In this document: positions 50,071 through 60,105 of the stretch, piece after piece
Numbering within the stretch: position 1 is the stretch's first letter
How the letters are laid out: the number at the start of each line of letters is the position of its first letter
Origin: Alcanivorax sp.
GTDB lineage: Bacteria > Pseudomonadota > Gammaproteobacteria > Pseudomonadales > Alcanivoracaceae
Assembly (NCBI RefSeq): GCF_002726155.1
Contig: NZ_PBSH01000031.1
Coordinates: 1-64,000, forward strand
Reading direction: 5' to 3'
DNA: 64,000 bases
The notes under the pieces: generated by a model
Database searches by the model: none
What the model was told of the DNA's origin: nothing
What the model saw: the letters and a program-made list of their open reading frames with translations, nothing else
Program-made: the position numbers and the translations under genes

Positions 50071-50107
50071 GTAGGTCGGATTAGCCGCGTAGCGGCGTAA
50101 TCCGACA
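50071..50107. repeat. REP-like palindrome GTAGGTCGGATTAGCC...GGCGTAATCCGAC
   Basis: GTCGGATTAGCCGC and GCGGCGTAATCCGAC form a near-perfect palindrome around GTA, between the convergent thioesterase and pump genes. Same family as the degenerate copies at 13269-13416. May double as a convergent terminator. Confidence 0.85.
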
Positions 50108-50131
50108 TCTGTCTGCATTTTTCAAAACACG

Positions 50132-51556
50132 CTAACGGCTAGCCACGTGGGTGGGCTGTTGTGCATCCCAGCCACCACCCAGCGCCCGATACAGCTCGGT
50201 TTCATTGGTCAGCTGCTGCAGCTTCAGCGTCACCAGCTGCTGGCGGGCGGATAGCAGGGTGCGCTGGGCATCCAGCACGGCCAGGTAGTCATCTGCGCCT
50301 TGCTCATAGCGTTGCTGCGAGAGCGCGAGGGACTGCTCGGTGGCGGTGACCAGCGCTTGCTGGGCCTGTTGCTGGCGGGCCAGAGTGTCGCGGGCCTGTA
50401 GCGCGTTGGCGACTTCCTGAAAGGCGGTTTGAATCGCTTTCTCATAGGTCGCTACCGCCTGGTCCTGGCGCACTTCAGCCAGATCCAGATTGGCCTTGTT
50501 GCGGCCGCCGGAGAAAATCGGCAGGGAGATACTGGGGCTGAAGGACCAGGCCTTGGAGCCGCTGTCGAACAGGCCGGACAGCTCGCTGCTCATGGTGCCA
50601 TAGGCGCCGGTGAGCTGGATGCTGGGGAAGAAGGCGGCTCGCGCGGCACCGATGCTGGCATTGGCGGCACGTAGCTGATGCTCCGCCTGCTGCACGTCCG
50701 GCCGCTGGGTCAGGAGGCTGGACGATAGTCCTTCCGGTACCGGTGCCACCAGTGAGAGGGTGTCGCTGTTCAGGTTCACCGATTCCAGTGCGGGCAGGGG
50801 TCCGCCTACCAATACCGCCAGGGCGTTGTAATCCTGGTTGACCTGGCGTTCAAAGCTGGCCTGGTTGGCGCGGGCACCTTGCAGGGCAATCTGTGCCTGA
50901 CGTACATCCAGTTCTGTGCCCAGCCCGCCTTCGAAGCGCCGCTGGATCAGCGCCAGCGAATCCGCTTGCGCGGCTACCGTTTCACGGCTGATCGCCAGAT
51001 TCTGACGGTCGCTGACCAGGGTCAGGTAGCTTTGCGCCACCTGGGCTACCAGTGCCAGCTGGGTGCTGCGCCGGGCTTCTTCGCTAGCCAGGTAAGTCTC
51101 CAGAGACGCATCCTTGAGGCTGCGTACGCGTCCGAACAAATCCAGTTCCCAGGCGGTGACGCCAACCTGAACACCGTATTGATCAGAAAGGGTTGAGCTA
51201 CCGGTGTATGACAGGTCGCCAGGCAGGCGCTGGCGAGTGCCGCTGCCATCCACGGACAGGTTCGGGTACAGGTCGGCGCGCTGGATTTGGTACTGGGCGC
51301 GCAGGGCGGCCACATCCAGAACGGCCAGGCGCAAATCCCGGTTGTTATCCAGCGCGCTCTGGATGAGTTGTTGCAGCTCCGCGCTCTGATACAGGGTAGA
51401 CCAGCCGGGTAGGGTGAGCTCGCTGGCGCCGTCAACGGCTGTTGCGCCCACTTGGGCCGGTACCGGTGATGCGGGTTGTTCGTAGCTGGGGGCCAGGGTG
51501 CAGCCACCCAGCATCAGCCCGCCCAGAAGGGCGAGCGTCAGTGGGTTACGAGTCAT
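50132..51556 (-). CDS. RND efflux outer-membrane factor (OprM/NodT family)
   Basis: A 474-aa TolC-like lipoprotein (MTRNPLTLALLGGLMLGGC, Cys19). OEP repeats contain the typical LDVAALRAQYQIQRADLYPNL and LRAANASIGAARAAFFPSI segments and long coiled-coil stretches. Third gene of a complete tripartite pump operon; its start is 20 bases after the pump gene. Forms the channel across the outer membrane and periplasm. Confidence 0.93.
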   Translation of the reverse strand: MTRNPLTLALLGGLMLGGCTLAPSYEQPASPVPAQVGATAVDGASELTLPGWSTLYQSAELQQLIQSALDNNRDLRLAVLDVAALRAQYQIQRADLYPNLSVDGSGTRQRLPGDLSYTGSSTLSDQYGVQVGVTAWELDLFGRVRSLKDASLETYLASEEARRSTQLALVAQVAQSYLTLVSDRQNLAISRETVAAQADSLALIQRRFEGGLGTELDVRQAQIALQGARANQASFERQVNQDYNALAVLVGGPLPALESVNLNSDTLSLVAPVPEGLSSSLLTQRPDVQQAEHQLRAANASIGAARAAFFPSIQLTGAYGTMSSELSGLFDSGSKAWSFSPSISLPIFSGGRNKANLDLAEVRQDQAVATYEKAIQTAFQEVANALQARDTLARQQQAQQALVTATEQSLALSQQRYEQGADDYLAVLDAQRTLLSARQQLVTLKLQQLTNETELYRALGGGWDAQQPTHVASR

Positions 51557-51576
51557 GAGGGTTACTCCGCTTGGAC

Positions 51577-54500
51577 TTACTCTTTGCCTTTCTTCTTGCC
51601 GTCCAACGGCACGCCGGACAGCTTGCGCACCGCAACGTAGAACAGCGGGATGAAGAAGATGGCGAGGACGGTGGCGGTGAGCATGCCGCCGAATACCCCG
51701 GTGCCGATGGCGTTACGTGCCCCGGCGCCAGCGCCGGTGCTGATCATCAGCGGGGTTACCCCGAGCATGAAGGCCAGTGATGTCATCAGAATTGGGCGTA
51801 GCCGCATGCGCACGGCTTCCAGTGTGGCCTTGAGCAGGTGTTCGCCTTTTTGCTCCAGCTCCAACGCAAATTCTGCAATCAGAATGGCGTTTTTCGCCGA
51901 GAGCCCGATGGTGGTCAGCAGCCCCACCTGGAAGAAGACGTCATTGTTCAGGTCACGGAAGGTGGCGGCCAGTACCGCACCAATCACACCCAGTGGCACC
52001 ACCAGCATCACTGCGAACGGAATGGACCAGCTTTCATAAAGCGCGGCCAGACACAGGAATACCACGATCAGCGAGATCACATACAGGGCCGGTGCCTGGT
52101 CGCCGGACTGTCGCTCCTGATAGGACAGGCCGGTCCACTCAAAGCCAAAGCCTGCGGGCAGCTTGGCAGACAGTTCTTCCATGGCATCCATGGCGTCACC
52201 AGTACTGTAGCCGGGTGCCGCGTTACCCTGGATGTTTACTGAGGATACGCCGTTGTAGCGTTCCAGCTTGGGTGAACCATAGGTCCAGTGGCCGGTGGCG
52301 AAGGTCGAGAACGGTACCATTTCGCCCTGGTTATTACGCACAAACCAGTCGTTGATGTTTTCCGGCAGCATCCGGTAGGGCGCGTCTGCCTGCACATACA
52401 CCCGCTTAACCCGACCCCGGTCTACGAAGTTGTTCACGTAGCTGGAGCCCCAGGCAATTTGCAGGGTGTTGTTGATGTCGCTGATGGACAGACCCAGCGC
52501 CTTGGCTTTTTGCTGGTCGATGTCGATCTGGTACTGCGGGCTGTCTTCCAGACCATTCGGGCGTACCCCGGCCAGGCGCGGGTCCTGTGCGGCCATGCCG
52601 AGCATCTGGTTACGGGCCTGGATTAGCGCTTCGTGGCCCTGGCCTGACTGGTCCAGCAGCTGGAAATCGAAACCGCTGGCATTGCCCAGCTCAGGAATCG
52701 ATGGCGGGTTGAGGGCGAACATCATGGCTTCACGAATGGTCGAGAAATACCCCATGGCACGGCCTACCACGTTATCCGCGCCGTCCACGGACAGGTCGCG
52801 TTCTGACCAGTCCTTCAGATTCACGAACGCCATGCCGGCGTTCTGGCCCTGACCGGTGAAGCTGAAGCCGGCCACGGTGAACAGACCATCCACGGCAGCT
52901 GATTCTTCGTTGAGGTAGTAGTTCTCCATCTTTTTCAGTACATCGACGGTTTGCTCCTGAGTGGAGCCGGCCGGCAGCGTCACCAGGGTGAACAGAATTC
53001 CCTGGTCTTCTTCCGGCAGGAAGCTGGACGGCAACCGCATGAAGCTGAAGCCGAGCACACCGACGATGACCACGTAAATGAACAGGTAACGACCACGGCG
53101 TCCGAGAATTTTCTCAATGCTGCCCTGATAGCGTCGGCTGCTTTTGTCGAAGGTACGGTTGAACCAGCCGAAGAAGCCGTGATCGGTCTGGTGTTCGCTG
53201 TCCTTGGCCTTCAGCATGGTGGCACACAAAGCCGGGGTCAGGATCAGGGCTACCAGAACGGACAGCACCATGGCAGACACAATGGTGATGGAGAACTGAC
53301 GGTAAATGGCACCGGTGGAACCGGGGAAGAAGGCCATGGGAACGAAGACGGCCGAGAGCACCAGGGCGATACCCACCAGGGCCCCAGTAATCTGGCCCAT
53401 GGATTTACGGGTGGCTTCCTTGGGAGGCAGGCCTTCCTCGTGCATCACCCGTTCCACGTTCTCCACCACCACGATGGCGTCATCCACCAGCAGACCGATG
53501 GCCAGCACCATGCCGAACATGGTCAGGGTGTTGATGGAGAAACCAAAGGCCGCCAATACGGCAAAGGTGCCGAGCAGTACCACGGGCACGGCCAGGGTCG
53601 GAATCAGGGTGGCGCGGAAGTTCTGCAGGAACAGGTACATCACCAGGAAAACCAGGATGATGGCCTCGAATAGAGTGTGCACCACTTCTTCGATGGAGAT
53701 GCTGACGAAAGGTGTGGTGTCGTAGGGGAACACCATTTCCATCTTGTCAGGGAAGTAGGGTTCCAGCTCTGCCAGCCGCGCGCGCAGCGCTTCGGCGGTG
53801 TCCAGGGCGTTGGCGCCGGTGGCCAGGTTGATGGCCAGGCCAGCCGCGGGCTGACCGTTATAGCGGCCCTGTACATCGTAGTTCTGGGCGGCCAATTCGA
53901 CCCGGGCCACGTCTTCCAGAAACACCTGAGAACCATCCGGGTTCACTTTCAGGAGAATGCGCTTGAACTGGTCTACGTCTTCCAGGCGGGTCTGGGCGAT
54001 GATGGTGGCGTTCAGTTGCTGGCCTTCCACTGCAGGCGCGCCGCCCAGTTGGCCACTGGCCACCTGATTGTTCTGGACCTGAATGGTCTGGGTGATGTCC
54101 TGGGGGGTCAGATCAAACTTGTTCAGTTTGTTCGGGTCCAGCCAGATGCGCATGGCGTAGGGCGAACCGAATAGCTGGATCTGGCCCACGCCGGGCACCC
54201 GGCTTACCGGGTCCTGAACATTGGAGGCTACATAGTCGGCCAGATCGGCCCGTGACAGGCTGCCATCCTCGGAGGTGAAGCCGACTACCATGAGGAAGGA
54301 GTCAGAGGACTTGGTGACCTGCATGCCTTGTTGCTGCACTTCCTGGGGCAGCAGTGGCGTTGCCAGCTGCAGTTTGTTCTGCACTTGCACCTGGGCAATG
54401 TCCGGGTCGGTGCCGGGGGCGAACGTCAGGTTCACCGCGGCGTTACCGAAAGAGTCACTGCTGGAGCTCATGTACAGCAGATTATCGATCCCGTTCATTT

Positions 54501-54702
54501 GTTGCTCGATCACCTGGGTGACCGAGTCTTCCACGGTTTTCGCCGAGGCCCCCGGGTAGTTACCGGCGATGGAGACCTGCGGCGGCGCAACGGTGGGGTA
54601 CTGCTCGATGGGCAGGGTGTAAATGGCCAGGGCACCGGCCATCATCATGATGATGGCGATAACCCAGGCGAAAATCGGACGGTCAATAAAAAATCTGGCC
54701 AT
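51577..54702 (-). CDS. RND multidrug efflux transporter, AcrB/MexB/TtgB type
   Basis: A 1041-aa inner-membrane proton antiporter of the HAE1 group. TM1 and the following [20 protein letters not shown] and [16 protein letters not shown] are canonical; TM4 carries the proton-relay Asp pair in [17 protein letters not shown]. Twelve TM segments and two large periplasmic loops fit. Sequence is closest in feel to AcrB/MexB/TtgB, pumps for solvents, antibiotics and dyes. Middle gene of the operon. Confidence 0.95.
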   Translation of the reverse strand: MARFFIDRPIFAWVIAIIMMMAGALAIYTLPIEQYPTVAPPQVSIAGNYPGASAKTVEDSVTQVIEQQMNGIDNLLYMSSSSDSFGNAAVNLTFAPGTDPDIAQVQVQNKLQLATPLLPQEVQQQGMQVTKSSDSFLMVVGFTSEDGSLSRADLADYVASNVQDPVSRVPGVGQIQLFGSPYAMRIWLDPNKLNKFDLTPQDITQTIQVQNNQVASGQLGGAPAVEGQQLNATIIAQTRLEDVDQFKRILLKVNPDGSQVFLEDVARVELAAQNYDVQGRYNGQPAAGLAINLATGANALDTAEALRARLAELEPYFPDKMEMVFPYDTTPFVSISIEEVVHTLFEAIILVFLVMYLFLQNFRATLIPTLAVPVVLLGTFAVLAAFGFSINTLTMFGMVLAIGLLVDDAIVVVENVERVMHEEGLPPKEATRKSMGQITGALVGIALVLSAVFVPMAFFPGSTGAIYRQFSITIVSAMVLSVLVALILTPALCATMLKAKDSEHQTDHGFFGWFNRTFDKSSRRYQGSIEKILGRRGRYLFIYVVIVGVLGFSFMRLPSSFLPEEDQGILFTLVTLPAGSTQEQTVDVLKKMENYYLNEESAAVDGLFTVAGFSFTGQGQNAGMAFVNLKDWSERDLSVDGADNVVGRAMGYFSTIREAMMFALNPPSIPELGNASGFDFQLLDQSGQGHEALIQARNQMLGMAAQDPRLAGVRPNGLEDSPQYQIDIDQQKAKALGLSISDINNTLQIAWGSSYVNNFVDRGRVKRVYVQADAPYRMLPENINDWFVRNNQGEMVPFSTFATGHWTYGSPKLERYNGVSSVNIQGNAAPGYSTGDAMDAMEELSAKLPAGFGFEWTGLSYQERQSGDQAPALYVISLIVVFLCLAALYESWSIPFAVMLVVPLGVIGAVLAATFRDLNNDVFFQVGLLTTIGLSAKNAILIAEFALELEQKGEHLLKATLEAVRMRLRPILMTSLAFMLGVTPLMISTGAGAGARNAIGTGVFGGMLTATVLAIFFIPLFYVAVRKLSGVPLDGKKKGKE

Positions 54703-54729
54703 GGGAATCCCGTTTCTCTTCGTTGCGCG

Positions 54730-55944
54730 TTATTGCGCTGCGCTTTGTGCCTCGCCGGTGTTCTCGGCGGGGGACTGGGGCTGTTCTTGCTGGGCGGCGG
54801 CGTCGTCAGCTTTTTCTGTGTCCACGGGGGTCACCGGGGAGCCGGGCTGAATGCGCTGCAGGCCGTCGACAATCAGACGATCGCCGTCTTTCAGGCCGTC
54901 AGCGATCAACCATTGGCTTTTCACGGCACGCTCGGTGCTGACTTTCACCTTCTTGGCCTGGTCATTGCTGTCGATCAGCATGGCATAGGCCTGGCCTGTC
55001 GGATCGCGGGTGATGCCTTTCTGGGGAACCAGAATGGCGTCCTCGCGTTGGCCCTCTGGCAGGCGACCGCGAACAAACATACCGGGCAGCAGCTCACTTT
55101 CCGGGTTCGGGAACAGGGCGCGCAGGGTTACCGAGCCGGTGCTTTCGTCCACGGCGAACTCCGAGAACTGCAGCACACCGGGTTGCGGATAGGCGCTACC
55201 GTCTTCCAGAAGCAGGGTGATGCGGGCGGCATCGTCGCTGACTTGCTGGAGCTCACCGGCCTGCATGGCCTGGCGCAGCTGACGCAGCTCATTGCTGGAC
55301 TGGGTCAGGTCCACGTAGATCGGATCCAGCTGACGAATGGTGGCCAGGGTATTGGCCTGGTTGGCGGTGACCAGGGCGCCGGCGGTGACGCTGGAGCGGC
55401 CGATACGGCCACTGATCGGCGCTTCGATGGTGGCGTAGTCCAGATTGATCTGGGCGCTTTGCAGGTTGGCGCGGGCGGCGGCGACGGCGGCCTTGTTTTC
55501 ATCCAGCTGGGCCTGGGCTTCATCGTATTCCTGCTGGCTCACGGCTTTGTAATCGAGCAGTTTCTTGAAGCGCTTGGCGCGCAAGTCGTTGGACTTCAGC
55601 GTTGCCTGGGAGCGGGCCAGTTCGGCCCTGGCGGTGGCCACGGCCGCTTGATAGGTGCGCGAGTCAATCTTGTACAGCGGTTGCCCGGCTTCCACTTCCT
55701 GCCCTTCCTCGAACAGGCGCTTCTCTATCACGCCGCTGACCTGTGGCCGCACTTCGGCGATCTGGTGAGCGGTGGTGCGCCCGGGCAATTCCCGATTCAG
55801 GGTAATGGTCTCGGCTTTTACCGTGACAAAACCGGCTTGTGGCGCTTGCTGTTGTTGTTGGCCTGGCTGGCCGGCATCGCCGCAGCCACTAAGCTGCAGG
55901 GCGAGTGCACCTGCTATCAGGGGGAGAATGAAACCGCTGCGCAT
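54730..55944 (-). CDS. RND efflux periplasmic adaptor (AcrA/MexA type)
   Basis: A 404-aa lipoprotein adaptor: signal ALALQLSGC (Cys21), a poly-Gln patch, the lipoyl/hairpin region (VRPQVSGVIEKRLFEEGQEVEAGQPLYKID, given as landmark VSGVIEKRLFEEGQEV), coiled coil, then beta-barrel and a C-terminal Gln/Pro/Ala-rich tail. ATG 55944 has GAGGTGATT upstream; the frame opens 13 codons earlier without one. First gene of the pump operon, divergent from its TetR regulator. Confidence 0.93.
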   Translation of the reverse strand: MRSGFILPLIAGALALQLSGCGDAGQPGQQQQQAPQAGFVTVKAETITLNRELPGRTTAHQIAEVRPQVSGVIEKRLFEEGQEVEAGQPLYKIDSRTYQAAVATARAELARSQATLKSNDLRAKRFKKLLDYKAVSQQEYDEAQAQLDENKAAVAAARANLQSAQINLDYATIEAPISGRIGRSSVTAGALVTANQANTLATIRQLDPIYVDLTQSSNELRQLRQAMQAGELQQVSDDAARITLLLEDGSAYPQPGVLQFSEFAVDESTGSVTLRALFPNPESELLPGMFVRGRLPEGQREDAILVPQKGITRDPTGQAYAMLIDSNDQAKKVKVSTERAVKSQWLIADGLKDGDRLIVDGLQRIQPGSPVTPVDTEKADDAAAQQEQPQSPAENTGEAQSAAQ

Positions 55945-56044
55945 AATCACCTCAGTGCTTGGAAACACGCTATAGCACGCCACTAACCGGCCTTGTGCAG
56001 GCGGTCCGGTGGTGCTTGCATGAAAAATGAATCAGGTTCAGTAT

Positions 56045-56062
56045 ATACATTCGACAATGTAT
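56045..56062. promoter_or_regulatory. AcrR-like operator ATACATT-N4-AATGTAT
   Basis: ATACATTCGACAATGTAT has perfect 7-base arms and, with flanks TATATACATT...AATGTATGTATA, closely resembles the E. coli AcrR site (TACATACATT...AATGTATGTA, from memory). It lies between the pump operon and its TetR regulator. Confidence 0.75.
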
Positions 56063-56120
56063 GTATAGGCCTGTGGGCCAACTTGCACAAAAAATTCTTA
56101 ATTCCATTTGGGAGCCTCCT

Positions 56121-56771
56121 ATGGTCCGGCGCACCAAGGCAGAAGCGATGGAAACCCGTACCCAGATTCTGGATGCGGCCGAGCAGGTATTCCACCGCAA
56201 AGGTGTGTTATCCGCTTCATTGAATGATATTGCCAGTGAGGCGGGTGTGACACGAGGGGCGATTTACTGGCATTTCAAAAACAAACACGATGTTTTCGTC
56301 GCCATGGCGGACCGCCGACGCCTGCCATTCGAGGCCCTGGCCCAGCGGGCGGGGGCCGATGATGAGGTGGATCCGCTCGGTCGCCTGCGTGAGTTTATGG
56401 TCTATCTGTTACAGCAAGCGGCACAGGATCCTTCCCAGCGTCGGGTTTTCGAGATTATTTTTCAGAAGTGCGAGTTCAGCGGTGACAACCTGGACCTGCT
56501 GCATCGTCAGCAGGATGCATGCAGGGATGCCTCTGACGGGTTGGAGACCACGTTCAAAAATGCCATTGCCAGAGGGCAGCTGCCTGCCGGGTTAGACGTT
56601 GGTCGCGCGGTGACATTACTACACAGCCTGCTGACCGGGCTGATCATGCACTGGCTGCTGGATCCGTCGATGTTTGATCTGGCGGATTCGGCACCGGATT
56701 ATGTCGATACCTTCCTGTTCAGCCTGCAGCATTCTCCCTTCCTGCTCGGCGGAGCTGAAGCCCCGGCCTGA
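56121..56771 (+). CDS. TetR-family repressor of the RND pump (AcrR/TtgR-like)
   Basis: A 216-aa protein with an N-terminal HTH (TRTQILDAAEQVFHRKGVL, ASEAGVTRGAIYWHFKNK) characteristic of AcrR/TtgR, and a ligand-binding C-terminal domain (QDPSQRRVFEIIFQKCEF). ATG 56121 (MVRRTKAEAMETR) with GGGAG upstream is chosen because the longer frame from 56061 overlaps the operator. Divergent from the pump genes; binds, by inference, the palindrome at 56045. Confidence 0.9.
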   Translation: MVRRTKAEAMETRTQILDAAEQVFHRKGVLSASLNDIASEAGVTRGAIYWHFKNKHDVFVAMADRRRLPFEALAQRAGADDEVDPLGRLREFMVYLLQQAAQDPSQRRVFEIIFQKCEFSGDNLDLLHRQQDACRDASDGLETTFKNAIARGQLPAGLDVGRAVTLLHSLLTGLIMHWLLDPSMFDLADSAPDYVDTFLFSLQHSPFLLGGAEAPA

Positions 56772-56921
56772 CGGGGCGTGGCGCCACGGTTTCCCGCCAA
56801 TAAAATACCTGTCCGAATTTCCGATAGCCGGTGTGTGCCTCGGGCATACCTGGTGGTATGTTCTTGGTCCTCCTCCCTGTCTTCCCGCTTTTCCCCTTTG
56901 TTATATTTGTTTTCAAAAAAC

Positions 56922-56949
56922 GAAACGTAGTTCCAAAATAGTATTGACG
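56922..56949 (+). promoter_or_regulatory. GAAACGTA-type element, copy 2, overlapping a TTGACG -35
   Basis: GAAACGTAGTTCCAAAATAG followed by TATTGACG. The TTGACG (56944-56949) could be a -35 box; the -10 is weak (CAGATT at 56967). Shared with copy 1 near the IclR gene. Confidence 0.45.
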
Positions 56950-57050
56950 CTCTCCGTAGGCCGTGTCAGATTGACCGGCGAGTCAACACTTTGTATTCAC
57001 CGATAAGTAGGCTGCGCCAGGGAGCCTCAGTGTAACGCCTTGAGTTCTCA

Positions 57051-57270
57051 GGCTTTCAGGCTAGTCCACAATCTAGGCGTACTTTTGAAGGCATGCTGGT
57101 TGCCTGTCGAGAAAGTACAACGACGAGTGTGGGCTAGCCTGGAAGCCCCGGAGGGCGAGGTCTGAAGCGCACATCTGCTGCGCCTTGCCTCTAGGAAAGG
57201 GAGCCACCCTGACCGTCGAGACAAGACACAACAGCTGCACGCTTCAGATCTCGCTGAGCACGCAAGGCGC
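57051..57270 (+). ncRNA. Candidate structured RNA (leader or sRNA) upstream of acyl-CoA ligase
   Basis: Pairing read directly: helix 1 joins 57051-57070 to 57127-57146 (20 bp with two G.U), enclosing helix 2 (GTACTTT 57079-57085 with AAAGTAC 57112-57118, then AGGCA with TGCCT). Helix 3 joins 57155-57169 to 57240-57254 (15 bp, one G.U). Helix 4 joins GCGCCTTGC 57180-57188 to GCAAGGCGC 57262-57270. Helices 3 and 4 interleave, an H-type pseudoknot or two exclusive states. A small hairpin AGGG-N5-CCCT lies at 57198-57210. No known family recognised. Distance to the ligase ATG is about 100 bases. Confidence 0.5.
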
Positions 57271-57368
57271 TATACAGAGGCCCCCTCCGATCTTGTCGGT
57301 TTTGCCCGCTTTTTCCGGGCATCAACAATAAAAGCGGTCCTGTAGGGCTGCATTCGGGAGAGTAAGTC

Positions 57369-59048
57369 ATGTCTGATCGGCATCATGCGGTCTGGCCAGA
57401 GAATATTCCCAAGCATCTGAGCCTGCCGCAGACCAGCCTCTATACCAATCTGGAGGTGTCTGCACTGCGTTACCCACAGCGGGACGCGATCAATTATTAC
57501 GATAGCCCCATCACGTTTTCCCAGTTGAAGCAGCAGGTGGATGCCCTGGCGGGTTACCTGCAGTCACTGGGCGTGGAGAAGGGCGACCGGGTGCTGCTGT
57601 TCATGCAGAACGCCCCCCAGTTCACTATCAGCTATTACGCCATCCTGCGTGCCAATGCCATTGTGGTGCCGGTGAACCCCATGAACCGGGCGGCAGAGCT
57701 GGAGCACTACCTGGAAGATACCGAGGCATCTGTGGCGATCTGTGGCCAGGAGTTGCTGTCAGCGATTGCGCCGGTGGTGGGCATGGTGAACCTGCGCCAT
57801 GTGATTGTGGCGGCCTACAACGACTACATCGTCCGTGACACGGACCTGCCCCTGCCTGCCGAAGTGGAGACGCCTGCGGTTGCGCTGACCGATCCGGCAC
57901 ACCTGGCCTGGAAGGACGTTATCGCGGCCGCTAAACAGCCCAGCGAATTGTTGGTCGGCCCGGATGATCTGGCGGTCTTCCCCTATAGCTCGGGAACCAC
58001 TGGTGCGCCCAAGGGGTGCATGCATACCCATGCGTCGGTAATGGCTACCTGCGTGCAGGGGGCGGTGTGGAGTCATGGCACCACCGAGTCTGTCACCTTG
58101 GCTACGTTGCCGTATTTTCATGTGACCGGTATGCAGGGTTCCATGAATTCGCCGATTTACTGCGGTTCGTTGGTGGTGTTGATGACGCGCTGGGACCGCC
58201 GTGTGGCGGCCAAGCTGATCGAGCGCTATCAGGTGAGTCGCTGGGTGAACATTGTCACCATGGCCATCGATCTGCTGTCCGACCCGGAAGTGGAAAACTA
58301 CGACCTGTCGTCGCTGGAAAATATCGGCGGTGGCGGGGCAGCGATGCCGGCGGCGGTATCCGACAAGCTCTTCAAGCTTACCGGCCTGCGTTATATGGAA
58401 GGCTATGGCCTGTCCGAAACCATTGCCGGCACCCACATCAATCCCACCGACCGGCCCAAGTCTCAGTGCCTGGGTATTCCGGTGTTTGATATCGATTCGC
58501 GCATCATTGATGTGGAAAGCGGTAAGGAGCTGGCGCCCGGTGAAGTGGGCGAGATCGTTACCCATGGTCCGCAAGTGTTCCAGGGTTACTGGAAGCGTCC
58601 GCAGGAAACGCAAAAAGCGTTTATCGAACTGGATGGTAAACGCTTCTTCCGCACCGGTGACCTGGGCTACATCGACGAAGAGGGTTACTTCTTCATCGTC
58701 GATCGGGTGAAACGCATGATCAATGCGTCCGGCTTCAAGGTATGGCCGGCGGAAGTGGAAAGCCTGATGTACCGCCATCCGGCGATCCAGGAAAGCTGCG
58801 TGATTTCCACCCCCCACGAGCGCCGCGGTGAAAGCGTGAAGGCGTGTGTGGTTCTGAGTGCCGACATGAAAGGCACGCTCACCGAGCAGGCCGTCATCGA
58901 TTGGTGTAAAGAGGAAATGGCGGCCTACAAGGTGCCGAATGTGGTGGAGTTTCGCGATGAGCTTCCCCGTTCGCCCACCGGCAAAGTGATGTGGCGAGCC
59001 CTGCAGGAACAGGAGTGGGAAAGCCAGAAAGCACAGCAGGCGTCGTAA
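57369..59048 (+). CDS. Acyl-CoA ligase (AMP-binding, long-chain-like)
   Basis: A 559-aa adenylate-forming enzyme activating a carboxylic acid with ATP and CoA. The P-loop YSSGTTGAPKG, the A4-A5 motifs MEGYGLSETIAGTH and GYWKRPQETQKAF, and the A8-A10 region RTGDLGYIDEEGYFFIVDRVKRM-type text (GDLGYIDEEGYFFIVDRVKR) and SPTGKVMWRAL are present. Chain or ring specificity cannot be determined. Leads a Liv-type ABC transporter set on the same strand, suggesting import-coupled activation. GGGAGAG before ATG 57369. Confidence 0.9.
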   Translation: MSDRHHAVWPENIPKHLSLPQTSLYTNLEVSALRYPQRDAINYYDSPITFSQLKQQVDALAGYLQSLGVEKGDRVLLFMQNAPQFTISYYAILRANAIVVPVNPMNRAAELEHYLEDTEASVAICGQELLSAIAPVVGMVNLRHVIVAAYNDYIVRDTDLPLPAEVETPAVALTDPAHLAWKDVIAAAKQPSELLVGPDDLAVFPYSSGTTGAPKGCMHTHASVMATCVQGAVWSHGTTESVTLATLPYFHVTGMQGSMNSPIYCGSLVVLMTRWDRRVAAKLIERYQVSRWVNIVTMAIDLLSDPEVENYDLSSLENIGGGGAAMPAAVSDKLFKLTGLRYMEGYGLSETIAGTHINPTDRPKSQCLGIPVFDIDSRIIDVESGKELAPGEVGEIVTHGPQVFQGYWKRPQETQKAFIELDGKRFFRTGDLGYIDEEGYFFIVDRVKRMINASGFKVWPAEVESLMYRHPAIQESCVISTPHERRGESVKACVVLSADMKGTLTEQAVIDWCKEEMAAYKVPNVVEFRDELPRSPTGKVMWRALQEQEWESQKAQQAS

Positions 59049-59241
59049 CGGCGCTTGCCCTAGCGGTCTGTCTAATGGTGGGCAGGCCGAGTCAGCTCCA
59101 GCATAAACCAATAAGCGGAAGCGCTACTCCGCGGAGCTGAATAACAACGCAAAACGAGAAACCGGTGCCTTACGTGGTCTGTAACCGCGAGGGAATGACG
59201 GCATATCGCCGGCGGGTTTCTCCCAAACAGGAGGCTTTGCC

Positions 59242-60105
59242 TTGGAACTGTTCTTTCAACAAGTGCTCAATGGCCTGACGCTGGGCAGCATCTACGGGCT
59301 GGTGGCCCTGGGGCTGACGCTGGTGTACGGCATTCTGCACGTACCGAATTTTGCTCACGGGGCGCTGTATATGGTCGGCGCCTATGTCTCGTATATCACC
59401 ATGGTCGACTTCGGTGTGAACTACTGGGTGGCCATGCTGTTGGCTGCCGTCGCGGTGGCGGTGCTGGCGGTACTGTGTGAACGGCTGGTGTTCAATCCGT
59501 TGCGCGATGCGCCGCCGATTCACGACAAAATTGCGGCTATCGGCATCATGTTGTTTCTCGAAGCGCTGGTGCAGATGCAGTGGGGCGCCGAGTTCCGCCG
59601 CATGCCGACCCCCTATACCGAGATTCTGGATATTGCCGGCATGACCATTCCGGCTCAGCGGGTGCTGATTATTGCCGGTGCATTTTCACTGATGGCAGTG
59701 CTGCACCTGTTCCTGAAGAAAACCATGACCGGCTCCACCATCGTGGCCATGGCCCAGAACCGTGAGGGCGCCTTTCTGGTCGGTATTGATGCCAACCGGG
59801 TGGCGATGATGACCTTTGCCATTTCCGGGGCACTGGCGGCGGTGGGGGCAACCCTGTTTGCGCCGATCAACCTGGTCTACCCGGCCATGGGGCATCTGCT
59901 GATCATGAAAGCCTTTGTGATCATCATCCTCGGTGGCATGGGCTCCATTCCCGGCGCCATTGTTGGCGGCCTGATTATTGGCTTCGCCGAAGCGTTTGGT
60001 GGTTTTTATATCTCCACCGATTACAAAGACATCATCGCGTTTGCTCTGTTGGTGGTGATTCTGTCCATTAAGCCTACCGGCCTGTTCAGCAAGGGGGTCC
60101 ACTAA
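59242..60105 (+). CDS. livH: Branched-chain amino acid-type ABC permease LivH
   Basis: A 287-aa inner-membrane permease with about eight helices; LNGLTLGSIYGLVALGLTLVYG and NFAHGALYMVGAY are LivH landmarks, and GGMGSIPGAIVGGLIIG the coupling region. Begins at TTG 59242 with AGGAGG eight bases upstream. First of four transporter genes; overlaps livM by one base. Ligand may be an organic acid rather than leucine, given the ligase upstream. Confidence 0.9.
   Translation: MELFFQQVLNGLTLGSIYGLVALGLTLVYGILHVPNFAHGALYMVGAYVSYITMVDFGVNYWVAMLLAAVAVAVLAVLCERLVFNPLRDAPPIHDKIAAIGIMLFLEALVQMQWGAEFRRMPTPYTEILDIAGMTIPAQRVLIIAGAFSLMAVLHLFLKKTMTGSTIVAMAQNREGAFLVGIDANRVAMMTFAISGALAAVGATLFAPINLVYPAMGHLLIMKAFVIIILGGMGSIPGAIVGGLIIGFAEAFGGFYISTDYKDIIAFALLVVILSIKPTGLFSKGVH

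Larger units (their letters stand above)
56772..57368. other. 597-bp gap upstream of acyl-CoA ligase: promoter and candidate structured RNA
   Basis: Contains TTTGTTATATTTG (56897-56909), a GAAACGTA element with TTGACG (56922-56949) and a 57051-57270 region with extensive base-pairing. No coding sequence with a ribosome site is supported. Confidence 0.6.

Noticed and set aside
56897..56985. TTGAC-N6-GTCAA at 56971-56986 as an operator
   Set aside because: Short arms overlapping the putative -10 region; could easily be chance, so not listed as a feature.
57161..57215. Cobalamin riboswitch, suggested by GGGAGCCACCC
   Set aside because: The other conserved boxes and the order of helices are missing, and downstream genes are unrelated to B12.
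57759..59111. 450-codon minus-strand frame opposite the acyl-CoA ligase
   Set aside because: Antisense shadow of a gene with clear AMP-binding motifs.
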